A DNA stretch of 64,000 nucleotides from Rhea pennata. Lineage: Eukaryota; Chordata; Aves; Rheiformes; Rheidae. Numbering within the stretch: the stretch's first letter is position 1; the number at the start of each line of letters is the position of its first letter. This document shows, piece by piece, positions 12,401 to 26,076 of this stretch. Below the pieces are notes generated by a model. It saw only the letters and a list, made by a program, of their open reading frames with translations, was not told where the DNA came from and did no database searches. A program made the position numbers and the translations under genes. Where the stretch lies: positions 94,223,265 through 94,287,264 of the forward strand of contig NC_084663.1 of NCBI RefSeq assembly GCF_028389875.1, in the 5' to 3' direction.

Positions 12401-15400
12401 CTCCTCTTGGGTCAAGGCTGCATCTCTTTCAGCTGAAGGCAAGTAGAAGGCAAAATGAAAGCCAGTTAAGGCACGAGTCTTGGAAACTCCTCTAATATTT
12501 ATTTGTCTGTAACTGGGAGTTTTCGTATGCATATCCCATTCTGTGTTCCAACAAGGGGGTATTGATAGCAGGAAAAGCTCCCTGGAGAGGAGCTATGATA
12601 AACCTGGATTCCTTTGGCATCATTGATTCTAGCATGGTCCTAAATTACAAGTGTTCTTGAGTTCTTTGAGCACAGTGTGTAAAAGCAATTTTGGCTAAAA
12701 ATGCTGTAGTCAGGATGGCATGCTTGTTTTTAAATTGGGAACCACTGAGTATTTTCATTAAAATCTTCTCTCTGCTGTTTGTTTTCTAGAGCAATTCTTT
12801 CGTTTAGCCCTTTCAAGACTGCAAAACTGTGGCCTGTCCAATGAAGATGACAGGTGAGATGATTATTTGCTAGTGATTTTGTTCCTGCATTTTAATGCTC
12901 AGTATTTACCTGAAAAACAACATCAGTGATGTTATGCTGGAGTTACACAAGTTAGCTGAGGTGAGAATTTGACCTATGGTGTCAAAGCGACATGCAGCTG
13001 ATTCCAAGGTTTACATTAGTTTGGTTTTAAATGTATGTAGCACTAACATTCGAGAATAATCTTTCTGTGAAGTAACTTAAACTTACGGATTTTTTTCTAA
13101 GTGCCCTAGGAGTCTGCTAACTAAACACAGTGCCATCTTCCTTTAATGTCATTTTATACTCAAGGAAAATGAAACCACCCCCTGAAAGTGCCTACAATCT
13201 CCTCTTTCAAAGTCATTATTAGTGCAAACTAGTTTACTTCAACTGTCTCTTCAGAAAACATGTGAGGCGAGCAGTCATCAGTTTATGGCTGAACCTGTGC
13301 AGAATATAGCACAGAATGGAGCACACCCTAGGTAACTCACTTTCCATGTATTGTGTTGTCCTGTTTAAATCTCTTGGATAGAAGCCACTTCAGTCAGCCT
13401 TTTGATGTGTTTATTTTTGTAGGTAGGGCAGTAAGACTGGCAAATATACTAAAATGATGTGTTTATCAAGTGATGCAAATGAATTCCTAGATTTCTAGTC
13501 AAGTACATGGGCTGAGAACTTACCATATATCATGTTAATATGCAGAATAGCTAAGAGCTGGATGCAAATAATGATGAGGCTGGCTGTACTTGACTGTTTT
13601 AATCAAGGAGATCAAACAGAACATTATTGCTTCAAGTCAAATGCAAGGTTTTCATATTTAGTTAAACTTAGATGGAATATGAGCAAAATAATTTGTGTTC
13701 AGACTTAAGACTTATTGTGTTTTTAATATGTAGCTTTCCTGTCCAACCCAAGTGGGGTTGTTTTTGTTTACCATTTTGTTTACCTTTTCTACACCTTCCT
13801 TTCCCTGTGTTTAGTATCTAATTCTAGGATGTTCATATTTACTCTTACTAAGTTAAACCAAAAAACAAAACAACCCCCAAACTACCCTCTGTCAGGAGTG
13901 TGAAAATCAGAAAATCCCTTACAGAAGTGACCTACAAAGACTAGGCTAATCTGGAGCTTGAAGAAAGAGAATGCCAAATGTGCTAGAAATTCACTGACAC
14001 CATAAGGTCAATGCTATAATTATCTTGATTGTAAAGTCAAGAACCTCGTAGTACAACATTAAATCTTTTAAATAAGTGTCCTCCCTATAGGTCAAAAGTA
14101 AAGTAATTGTTACTTAACCTTTGAATGTAGGTTCTCTATTCAAGATGCAGATATGTTTAGTCCTGAGAGATATGCTTCATTTTAATAAAAGTAATATATC
14201 TTAGTAGTACAAAAGCAAAATGAGAACTCTTACTACTTAATAGGTAGTAGTTTAAATGAATCAAAGGTAGAATGACTTCATATGATAAATTCTTTCTTAA
14301 TCCATCAATATACTTGTACAGCATGGACAGGGCATGAATTGCTGTAGTAAGGAAGAACTTTTATATAAACATATAACTGAGATACAGTGGTTTAACAATA
14401 TGAAGCACTTGGGGAAATAATCTCAGCAAAATTCTCCTGTAATTCTGTTGCTCTGTTATTAGGCAGTTCTGTATTGCTGCAACTTAATCTTGTTGGCACA
14501 ACAGAAATATAAATTGAATTTCCCTGTAAACTTTTATTGAGGGGGGGTAGGAGAACTGCTTTAAAATATTTTCATGAATGTTAGGTGATATTAGTGTCAA
14601 ACCTATGTGCGTGAGCTGTATTTGTATGCAACATCCATGAAACTCTACAAAGGATTTTTTTTTCCAAATAGTGCAGGTTTTCAAAGAAAGGTGGAATTCT
14701 TACTGTGTGAAAGTCCAGCTTTGCAAAACCTTTCCAAAGTGAGTTGTGTCATTGATTTCAGTGGACTTCCTTGTAGGAGAAGGCTTTTGCAAGCTAGGGG
14801 TGTATCCATAGAATACCTACTGAACACTCAGTCCACCTATTTCCTCATAGGTACTCAACTGGTGCTCTTAGGACTCTAAGCTTATCAGCAGTAAATTCTC
14901 CCAAATGCATTTACGCAGTAGTGAGTCAACAAAATGTGACCTCTGCATCCTTCTTTTACCGAATAACCTCAAAGGAAATAATTTGCATTCCTCAGCAGAA
15001 TACTGGAGGATGGGGTGTATTGAAAGAGTTGAAGTCCACATCCTCCCCCCCCCCCACACACCCTCAAAGAAACAGTATTTCAGTGGAATGTGAAAGATGT
15101 AAGCTTTTTGACCTTTAAAGGCTCCACTTCCACTTAACAATGTTTTTCTTTTATAAGAGTGGGAAAACGTTTCTTTTAGTATTTCACCATAAACAAAATA
15201 AGCAAAGTGATGTTTGGTCTTTTGATTAAGAGGCTATTTCACATGGTGTGGCCTAGGGCAATGATTTCAGGGAGTGATTGAGGGATTACATTTAGTCTTT
15301 GAGATACATTTAAGGTATATACGGGTCCTGACTTAAACTGCATGATAACAGCAGAATAATCTTACAGTTCGTATGCATGCTCCTTCCCTGGTTATAGCTA

Positions 15401-18400
15401 AAGTCTTAATCTTTTTTCCCTTCCTCAGAATGTTGCACTGATGGTTGTAGGCTGGACCTTCCATCTGTTCTATTTTGCTTACAGCATGCTTGGTGTCATT
15501 TAAAGCCTCTGCATTTATTATTCTTCTCACCAATTTAGTGATCTGGAGGAGGGATGAGGGTTGTTTGCGTTTTAAATATGAAAGCGTTATGAAAAAGGAG
15601 ACTTGGAGAAGTGGGGTTGATGAAATGCTCTGGGAGTAATAGTCTCCTGAAAACCAGTCTGTTTCATTTCTCTGATCTGTCGTATGTCTCAGTTTAACTT
15701 AAATATCTTCCAATGCAGTCTAGTCTTGCTACATATCCTTTATCTCCATTTCATACCTAGGTTTCCTTGAGATTATGTTCTGGTTTTTGGTGTGGTTACG
15801 CCTAGCCCACAGGTGTAAATGTTATCTATTCTCTAGTGCAAACAATTTTCCTTGGTGCTTATCACCATCTGTGGGACCTGTGCTATTGCAGACACAGGCT
15901 TGGTAGCATAACTAGAGACAGTTGCAAACAGGGTGGAGGGAGAATAATTCATAAGTAGCACATTAATGTGAGATTTCTTGTTTGAATTAGCATTATTTGA
16001 CTTCCTGAGCTTGACAGAGATTGAAAGGTTGTCTCTGTAGTTTGTTTGACTGTGGTCAACATCAAGTATATTTAATCTCCTTATCGAATTAGATATTATT
16101 TCAAAAGCTCACATACCATTTCCCAAGTAATATTACTCAACTTTTAAGAAGTCATGAATGAGATCCGGACTGCATCAGTCAGTAAAGAGGAAGAGGCATT
16201 GGATTTGATTTGAGAGCAGCTACCCAGCTTCTGGACCTGCATTAACCTTGGTTGCCCAGCTGTAATGTCACATTTTTTTTTATCCACCCATGCCCTGAAT
16301 ACGTCCTGCTACGTTCCAGGTGTGCAGTACAAAGAGGAGAAAATGAAGAGCTGTTCAGTTTTACATCAGAGTTGAAGGTACCACTGCAATAGGTAGGGAC
16401 TGATGTAGTGAAGAAGCTTTCTAAATATAGCTTCTGCCAAAAGTTGGAAAGTGCACAAGGAATCCCTTAAAACATTGCTGCAAAGGACACTTCCAGCAGT
16501 GCCTCCTCAGAGTAACTTTTTGGCTCCTTATTATAGTCAGAATAATATAAATCAACTGTAAAGCAGTCAACACTATTTCAATAATTCTGCACCAAGTGGT
16601 CAGAGATATAAAACAAAATATTCAGCAAATTTAGGAGTCATTTTTCTTGCCATTTATTCAGACCAGCAGATGACTTCCTACCTGATGTGTCAGACTGTGC
16701 CAGCCAGGTTCTCTGCAGCGCGCTGGGGAGGGCTGCTCTAGCCATGAGGTACTGCAGTGAGTTAGGGTGCCAGTAGCAGTTATTGTTTATATCTCATGCT
16801 AATTCCTAATTCAAGCAGCCATAAGGCTTTTGTGAGTTAAGAGGTTTAAGACTATTGAAACTTATAGCATGCTTCTATAAAAAACTGAAAAAGATGGAAA
16901 AATGATAGATCTATACACTAGTGTTGTTTTCAATGTCTGTCCCTCATTCTGCTGTCATCACTTACTGATAACCTTTTTTGTCCAGATTTCCCTTTTTTTC
17001 CCCCTACTTTCTCTTTACTGTTACTTCTTCATAGGCCAGGATCTTGCTTTGAACTCTATGGTATAGCTGTGAGTAATGAAGCATAATTCAGAAAAAGGGA
17101 TATTTATGTTCCCTTCCTCCCACCGTAAATGTTCTAGGAGGTATATGTTCATCTGTGTACTTGCTCAGGAAATCTTAAAACTAGACTGAAAAACTAGTAG
17201 GAAAATGAATGGGCTGGAGCAATCCTGGAGTAGAGAGAAAAGGATTTTGTGGGCGTACTGGGGTAAGAGGGATCAACAGATTTTTAGCATTCTTATTTCT
17301 GAGACACCAAATTGCATGGAATTTCGGCATTAGCTCAAATGCTTTTTATGAACATTTGATTTTTGCTAAGTTGTTTGAGAAACACTGGAGAAAGGTATGC
17401 TAGCTTTTTTCTTGTCAGTCTGTCTTGAGAACTGTATTTAGCAGTGCTGGATTTTGTAGGACAGGTGCATATTGGTTTAGAGCTGCTTAACAGGCAGATC
17501 AAAAATTCTGTATGAAATGCAGGCAACTCCCTCTGCAGATGTGGCCCTGGAGCAGCAGATGAGAAGCTGACACCCCAGCTCCTCTTTTGAAATCATTGGT
17601 GGTTGTATGAAGAAAAGGAGTAAAGCACTTGTTCCCATTTCACCTTTTTTATAAGCTTTAGTTTGTCAGCTTTGGCTTTGGGCATAGGTGCTTTTCCCTA
17701 GCCCACATGCAGCAGTGCGTGACTACATCAGTAATTCTGCTGGAAATAGAGGGGACTGCTCTGCAATGTTGAGCTGTCAGTCAGTCTGGGCTGGAGCAGG
17801 CTGTTTTCATTCATGTTGAGTAATACTTTCCTCAGCTGAAGCCAGCTGGCCTGTCTGAGGAGGAAGTACTGCGCCTTTTATATAGGTTCTAGTGTTCTTT
17901 ATGACGTGGTTTCTTGGTCCCTTCTAGCAAGAAATGGCATGTTGCCTTTTTCTTATGTGAAGAACCCTATGACCAGGATGCTGGGAGAGGATTTATCCTC
18001 CCTAAACTGTGAATGTGTCTGAACAGAACACGGACATTTTTTTTCCCCAGTGTTGCTGCTGCAACCAAGCTCGTGAACAGCTTTTGCTCCAAATTTAAAA
18101 GAAGCATTTTTCAACCAAAATGCTCGTGCTCTGAAAGAGGAGTTTGCAGTCTTACGTAGTGGATGTAAAACTTCCTTAAAGAGGCAAGGTTTCTGGAGTA
18201 AACATAGCAGCAAGCCTGTTTGTTCTCTTTCTAAAAGCAAAGCGCACATTTTACTAGCTTTCAAATAAAGCAGTGTAGAGCAAAAGAAACAACTAGAAGA
18301 CCTGGGACAGCTCTTTGGAGAATTTTACCGTTAGAATTTCATTGCATAGGTTTAGCGTTTGCATCTATAGAGTACATTTCTTTTCCATATGCATTTTTAA

Positions 18401-21400
18401 TATGTTCTAAATTCAAAAGGACTAGTTATTTTGATTGGATGTATTACAAAATGTAATTTATAGCTTCCTGTAAGTGTTGTATATGCTTAGTAATGCTGCC
18501 TAGTTTGTATCTAGTCATAGGAGAATGCAGTTGTGTATCAAGAATATCCCTCTGGTTATTTCACGATAATGCACACTTCCATCATTGTGACATGTTTAAA
18601 TATATTTTTATAGTCCTATCAAATCAACTAAATATGCAGAAGGCAGATGTTTCGACATTGGTATTAATGATGTAAGTGAAATAGTGGATATTAAAGTTCT
18701 GCTTGTTCCGTAGTGTTTCCTGTCGAAGGTGTGTTGTGGTTGGTAATGGAGGAGTGCTTCGAAATAAGACATTAGGAGAGAAAATTGACTCGTACGATGT
18801 GATAATAAGGTAATAATATTTCTGCTTTTCATTTTCTGCGCATGCAGAGAATTACAAACATTTGTTTTCAGATGGTAGCTTTGGACTTCAATTATTATAC
18901 ATAAAAATGGATGAAAATTCCTGCTTTATATATTACGTAATGGATCATATGTTTATTTAAAGATAATTTTTGAAAGATTGATGTTACATAGACTGATAGA
19001 TATGGAAGAGAAAAGAAGCCTAGGTGTGCAGCCTGCCTAGCCTACAGATACACACCTGCAAGGTGCTGTTATCAGAGATGAGTCTGAGCATGTGATAGCC
19101 TAGAGGCCTCTGCTTGCCCCTTGATGTGAAGCAGCATCCCAAACAAGTTTCCTCTGTAATAAGAAATAAGATACAACCACTTTCTCTTCTGCATAAACTG
19201 AGATGCCAAGTGATTAAATAGCCCTCCTGCCCGTAGGTATCCTCTCGGGTAACATACCTGACATCTCAAACTCTCCTTTCATTAAAATAGTTAAAGGCCC
19301 TGCTGCCACTTCAGTTTGTCCATTCTGAGATTGCGTCAACCTCATTTTTGTTACTTTGCCATCAGTTGTAATGCTCCTTTGTAATATCATTTCAGTATTC
19401 AAACAGTAGCATAAAAAGCCATATACAATACCTGGAATTTGACATACTTTTAAAAACATGCTGATAACCTGAAATGGAACATGCAGAATTCTTTAGTTGT
19501 AGCTCCTCTTATAAACTTAAAACTACAGAAAGTGATCCAGATAAAATCTTCCTCTTTAGGAAATTTTATTTGCATGACAGCTTTTTTTTATTTTTTGGGA
19601 AAGCGTAAAAGACAAAAAAAATTACGCTTCTTTTAATTGTAATGAAATGATGCAAACGAGCTCTGTAAATTATTTCTAAAGTTTTTTATATATTTGGATA
19701 TAATCTTTGAATTCAAAAGCTCCTTGTAGATCTGTTTACTCTTCATGAACTGGAAATCCTTGCATAGATTAGTGTCATGCATTTAAATACCATTAGCTAT
19801 AAATTCAAAACTGTTTCATTAATATAGTACACATTTGCTTTTTTATATCTACACATACATTTATATATATGTATGCATATATATATATATATACACAGAC
19901 ACACGTGTGCACGTATGCTTACACACACACAGTTGTATCAGCATCAGGAAGACAGTCATAATCTCTGTCCCCATATGCTGTATACAGTGAAGAATATTAA
20001 AACATTCTTGAATAACCTCTTGAATGATTTGGATCTAGACGCATGAATAGAACAATCAGGTGTTCTCCAAGCCAGATATTCTTTAGTCTTCTCCAGTTTC
20101 TGCATTGGAGCCAAAATCGGAAGGCCTTCTGCTTGAGTGATACATGATAAGCAATCATCTAATTGTATTCTAAACCATGTTGGCTATGTTCCTATATGTG
20201 CTTGATGTCTCTGGGTTAGAGGGCGAGTGCAGGAAGCGTCTTGTAATTGCTTATCTACCATGTAAAATGATAAATGATGTGCCACTAAACCCTTGTGTAC
20301 CTGGATGTGCTGTCTGCCCTACAGACCACTGCACAGTAAGAATGGGTGTGTGGGATAGTCATTGTGATCTCTTGTCTGTCTGTCCTCTGCAGAATGAATA
20401 ATGGTCCTGTTATAGGGTACGAAGACGATGTTGGGAGGAGGACAACTTTCCGCCTTTCTTATCCAGAATCCATCTTCTCAGATCCAGTCCACTATGACCC
20501 TAATACGACTGTTGTTCTCATTGTCTTCAAACCACGAGATTTAAAGTGGCTTTGGGAGATACTAAGTGGTCAGAAAATAGTGAGTTTAATTATTTATGCA
20601 CTTCGGCTTGGCTTGCCACTCTTCTCTTGCATGTAGTGTATCTGTTCAGCATTTAACCTTAGTTACCCCAGCTGAGAGGAGCAGCAGATCTCCCAGTCAG
20701 TCTGTTCATTGTCCCTTTCCCATTATTTGCTTTTGTATTCTCTCTCACCTCACGGTTGATCAGTTCTTCATCCCAAAGCAGTTTTCCTTTTGGAAATATT
20801 TTTTTATTCTCTTCCTAGCACTGTTTCATGTTCTGGTGCATATGTCCTAGCCCTCCTGCTCAGTGGAATCATAGAATAATTTTGGAAGAGATTTTTCTCT
20901 GGAGGTCTTTAGCCAAACTCTCTGCTTAAAGCAGAGCCAATGTCAAAGTGAGGCCAGGTTGCTCAGAGCTTCATCTGGGCAAGTTTTGAATATCATCAGG
21001 AATATTTCCACAGCCTCTCTGGGCACCTGATTTGCTGCTGCCCCACCCTCATGGGGCAGAATTTCTCCTCATCTTCCCGCTGTGCACCTCTGAGGAGAGC
21101 CTGACTCAGTCTTTTCTATACCCTCTTGCCTCCATCTGGTTAATTGAAGATAGATTGAACAAACACAGCCTCCTCAGACAGATCTTACATGCCACATGCT
21201 CCAGCCTCCAAAGCATTTTAGTGGCCCTCTGCTGAACTGGTGCCAGTTTGACTCTCTCTTGTGCTGGGGAGCCCCAAACCAGTACTTGTGAGACTACAGC
21301 TGGACACAGTACAGAGTACTTAAGAATGATCTCATTTCTCTACCAGCTTGCTGTGCTCTTATTAATGTGACCAATTATGCAATTAGTCTTTGTTGCGTTG

Positions 21401-24400
21401 AGGGCACACGGCTGATGTCTGTTGTCCATCAAGGCCTCCAGGCAAGGTTTTCCAGGCTGTACAGTTGTGTGGGGTTGTTCTACTGCAGGTACACAGTTTG
21501 GCATATATATTTATTGAGCTTCAGGAGATTTGACCTTCCTTTTCTTCCTCAACCTTCTGCCCTCAGATTTCACTTTGGTTAGATATAGAGAAACTACAAA
21601 AGCAAAACCAATAATTTATAAAATTTGAAAATGTGTATTTGCTTGACCATTGCAGAGTGCTAAAGGCTTTTGGAAGAAACCAGCTTTGAACATGATATAC
21701 AAATCTAGTCAAATCAGGATACTTGATCCCAGCATCACCAGAAAAACAGCATATGAATGGCTTCATTTCCCAACAAGGTTTCCCAAAAAGGAGGTAGGCT
21801 CTTTTTCTTTTGTCACTAACCTTTTAGTTGTGCACAACCAAATGTGTAGTCAGAATTCATTATCTTTTCATTATAATGGATTGTGTAAGAACATCTTTTA
21901 GGCTCATGCTGCGTGAGTTTGGGTTGAGATGATGCTCAAAAGAGACAGGAAAATGTAGTCCAGAAAGAAAGGGGGAGCATAGCCTTATATGCCAAAATCT
22001 CTCCTTATGGGTTCTTTTACAAAATTTGAAAAAGTGCACAAGCTTTGCAGCACAGCAGATCTGAAGAGCCTCTATATAAATATTAAGAAGTTTTGAATTA
22101 TTAAATACATTTAACAACAAAAAACAACACAGAAAAACCCTGAAAGCCAGGAATTCTAACATTGCTGCGTTTTCTCTCTGCTGTGGGAGTAGGGAACAGG
22201 GCGCATACAGGATATTCCAGGCTTGCCCTAATGACGTGTCTAACTTCATTCTTGTGCTTGCTGATTTGATGCCAAGCATTGTAACGCACTAACCAACTAT
22301 TTGGAGACAAAAAATACATTTCCGTCATTAGTTTCTGACTAAAGAGTGTTTTTGATGAAATGTAAGGCTTCAAGGAGACCTCCTCTGTGTAGTCCAGGCC
22401 TGACCATGCACCATTTAGTATAAAGGCTTGTACAGATACAGTTCTGTTCCCTATTCTGTTCGTCAAGATAAGTTACTGACAGGCATGGAAACTTCTGACA
22501 AGCTGTCACTGTGGAGTGTCTACTGCAAGCTTTTTTCTGGCTTAATCTTTCTACTATTTGTGGGAGTTATTTTTTGTTTTTTTGGGGGGGTGTTTCTGGG
22601 TGTGTGGATCTTTTTCTGTTTTTTAGGTTTTTTTTTTCCTTCTTTTTCAGTCTAATAGTGGCTTTGCCTCCCTTATTGACTCTCAAACTGGAATTCCCAG
22701 TTCAGCTGCGTGCTTGCAAAGGCTCTGTGGTATTTCACCTTTTCACGTGAGGGTAGGAAAAAACAACAGAGTAGTTGGGAGCCTAGTGATCTGCTAAAGG
22801 GTCACCAAATGCACAAGGCTTCCATGACTCCTGAAGTGAATCCCTTTATTTTTTTATTTTTTTTTATTGGTGTGTTCCTTCCTCAGTGGGAGTAAAAGTA
22901 AAATCAGTGCTGTGGGTGAGCCAGATGGAGATGTGTGATGTCCTGGTGGTCATGCAGAGGCAGAGGCTGCTCAGGCACTTTGGATAACATATGTGCTCTC
23001 TCTGCTCCTCTTCTGCTCACTGAGTGCCCCTGCTCAGAGCCAGAGCAGAGTATTGCAGTGCTTGGACTGCTTTCCCTGCCCTGCGTGTCCCATTTGCCCC
23101 ATCATAGGGGCTCTCGCAGGTAGCAGCTGGTGAAACTCAGGTATACTTGTCCTCATTTTTCTCCCCATCTCGCAGGTGGTGAGCCATGGCTAACAGCCTG
23201 CACATCTGCAGACAACCGGCATAGCTGGTTGGCAGGGCACCCTTTTGCAGGATCTGCTCTGGAGCTGTCTGATGCCATGGTGCCTTCCTGGTGAGGGCTG
23301 GTCCTGCCAACCTTGTCCTGGGCTGCAGTCTCCTCTACCTGGAAGAGATGCTGAACACTGCTAGTGCTTCCCCTGCTCTCTCAGCCTTTTTCATTAAGCC
23401 AGTGTTACGTTCCATCTGTATGCCTTTGTGCATAGTCCAGCAAGCATTTTTATTTCTTTATTAACAAATGTGATGGTGGCAAGTGATCTGGGAAGAATAA
23501 TTGCAAAATCAGATGTGCTGCCTCAGAATCAGCGAAGCCAAAATGTTATGCAGAATCATTCCAAAGCTCTGTCAGTTCCCACAAAATACGGCTGGCAGAA
23601 TAAACTTCCTTACAGGTCTAGGTTCTCTAGCTGTTGTTAGGCTGTCTTTGATTCTGAGCTTTTCACTGATGAGCTTTGCTCTGCGGAACCCACTGAAAAT
23701 CATTTTGCTTGATAGAGGCTTTCTCTTTCATAATGGTAAATACTGGTTTCCTTGAAGTTGTTGTGGACAAAGCAGCATGCTTAAAACATGACAATTTCTT
23801 TTAAAAGTAGTTTTGCTTTTTAATATATTCTTTTGAGGTGAACTTAATGCCTATGAAGGCCAATGTTAAACAGAGCTCGTTGTAACCTGTGATATTCCTG
23901 AGACTTCCAGATCACGCTTATCCTGACGTGTAACATTGCTGTTGTAATTCTGGGGACCTGTCTACTATGGACATTGTGACAGGTGTGTGACTTAAGTTTA
24001 AAATCTTGGTCCCCAGAGACAGAAAGTTGTTTTACTAATCAACAGAGCCCCCAGGGAACTATGTGCATTTTATGTTGGTTTTTGGAGTACTCTGGAGGTT
24101 GTATAAAGGTAAAAAAATTCCACCTAAAAAGTGATGGATCAATTCTATGATTTTTAATTAAGTTTACAGAGCTGATATAATAACTTTTTCCTGGGGAGTT
24201 GTTCATCTGTCATATAATACAAAAAGTTTTTTGTATCATCAAGCACATCTTCTTGCCTATGCAGAATTGTCCAGTACTGTTTTGCCCAGTTTGTTTTCAG
24301 AGGCAAGTGAACTGAGAACTTGAGTAAGAATTCAAGAAAGTACATGGTTTTTGTGCCCAGTTTTGATGTTTGACTCCAACTACTAGAAGTGTTTGGCTCC

Positions 24401-25939
24401 TTTGATCTCTGATAGAATGATTATTTTAGCAAGGAAGGATGTATGTGTCTGGAGATTTTGTCCATTTCTGTGAGGACTTTTTTCCCTCAACTTAATCATT
24501 TGGTCTAATGAAACAGATCATCTGTTAGTACAAACCTTACCTCGTTTACTTCCTTAAATCATTTTACCTACTGCTAAAACTGCAATGTACTTGGTCACTA
24601 GACAGGACAGGTGATTGCAGTTGTTGCAGTTGTTCTTTGTTCTTATAACAAATACTATTTTTCACTTAGGTGCTCTCAGTTTTGCCCAGTTAAAAACTGT
24701 TTATGACCTGCTCTTGATATCTTACTTTGCATTTACTTCTGAACTAACTTGCTATATGGAGAAGTAAGTAGTTTTATCTACAGTTTCATTTCTTCTAGTG
24801 GAAATAGCAGGGAAAGTGTATTCTTTTGGAATTTTCCTGCTCTAAAAAAGCTCAAATATCAGGGAGTTAATGCAGCAGTAGCATTTAATTGTTTTCAGCC
24901 TGGTTTCATAAAGAAATGAGATATGTCACATTATTCTGTTCATCTGTCTTCCTCACCTAGAAACCATTGAACCCATCTGCTAATTCGGTCAAATCTGACA
25001 GAGGAGGAATGTTCTCCAATGTATTGAAGTCTGACCAGTTTTGTGAAAGTAGGTTGCTAAGCAGAGAGACTTTAATGATGTCTCAGCTGATGGAAAGACT
25101 ACAGTGTGGGCTCAGCTCTTATTAAAACCAGAGAATCCCAGGGAAGGCCAACATTGCAGGTGTGCTGGTCATGGAAAAGCCACAGGCAGTGTTTTACTCC
25201 CTGTGAGCCCTGAGGGGATCCAGCCCCAAAGCCAGGCACTGTAGGAGAGCTAAGCTGCCTGAGTGCCCCTGCTCTTCGCTTTGCCATTTCTGCCAAGCGG
25301 ATGGTTATTTATGTGTGCATGTTCCTTGTGCTTTTGTTGTAGAAACCCAAACATCCAACAACAGGTCTAATTGCCATTACACTAGCGTTTCACATATGCC
25401 ATGAAGTTCACCTGGCGGGCTTCAAGTACGACTTCACTGACAGAAACAGTTCTTTGCACTATTATGGCAATGACACAATGTCTCAGATGATGCAGGTAAT
25501 GTACATTTGTTTATGCTGAGAGGCACGCTTTCGGGGAGAACTTAAGTGGGGAAGTCAACACAATCAGAAGGAAAAATGTAGACTGCAGGTTAGAAAGGTC
25601 TGTGGTCTTCTACTGGGATGTGCTGCTCATGGGTTAATACTGATGAGTTTCTTCTACTCTTTTTGTTTTTGAAAAATGTTGATAATATTTGTGCTAGCTG
25701 TGGAGGAGCTACCAAGCTGATTTTAACATTAAGTGTTACACCATATTCTACAATGTGTGTATTTCATTTGTCCATTTATATATTCAATTTTGCTTTACCA
25801 ACATTGTTTTTAAGCTATGTGGCTCTTGTTCATGTAAGCATATTTATTAGCATTATCAGAACATGAATAAACAGTACTTGTATTTGCATTCTCTTCTCCT
25901 TTGGCAGCTTCCTGCAGAAGTTTTCATAGTTGCCAAATT

Positions 25940-25972
<33 letters not shown>

Positions 25973-26042
25973 AAGGGTAAAGGAAGAAGTGGAAGAGCCC
26001 ACAAATCTGCAGTTAGGACAAGAACTGAACTTCAGAAATAGG

Positions 26043-26076
<34 letters not shown>

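Larger units (their letters stand above)
8488..18713 (+). other. ST3GAL6: ST3GAL6 introns between 8487 and 18714
   Basis: Three introns (8488-11349, 11454-12789, 12854-18713) are interrupted only by the two small exons listed separately. They are AT-rich, without recognisable genes or long repeats. A poly-C run of 11 lies near 15045-15055. The 5.9-kb third intron is the largest of the gene. Confidence 0.7.
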
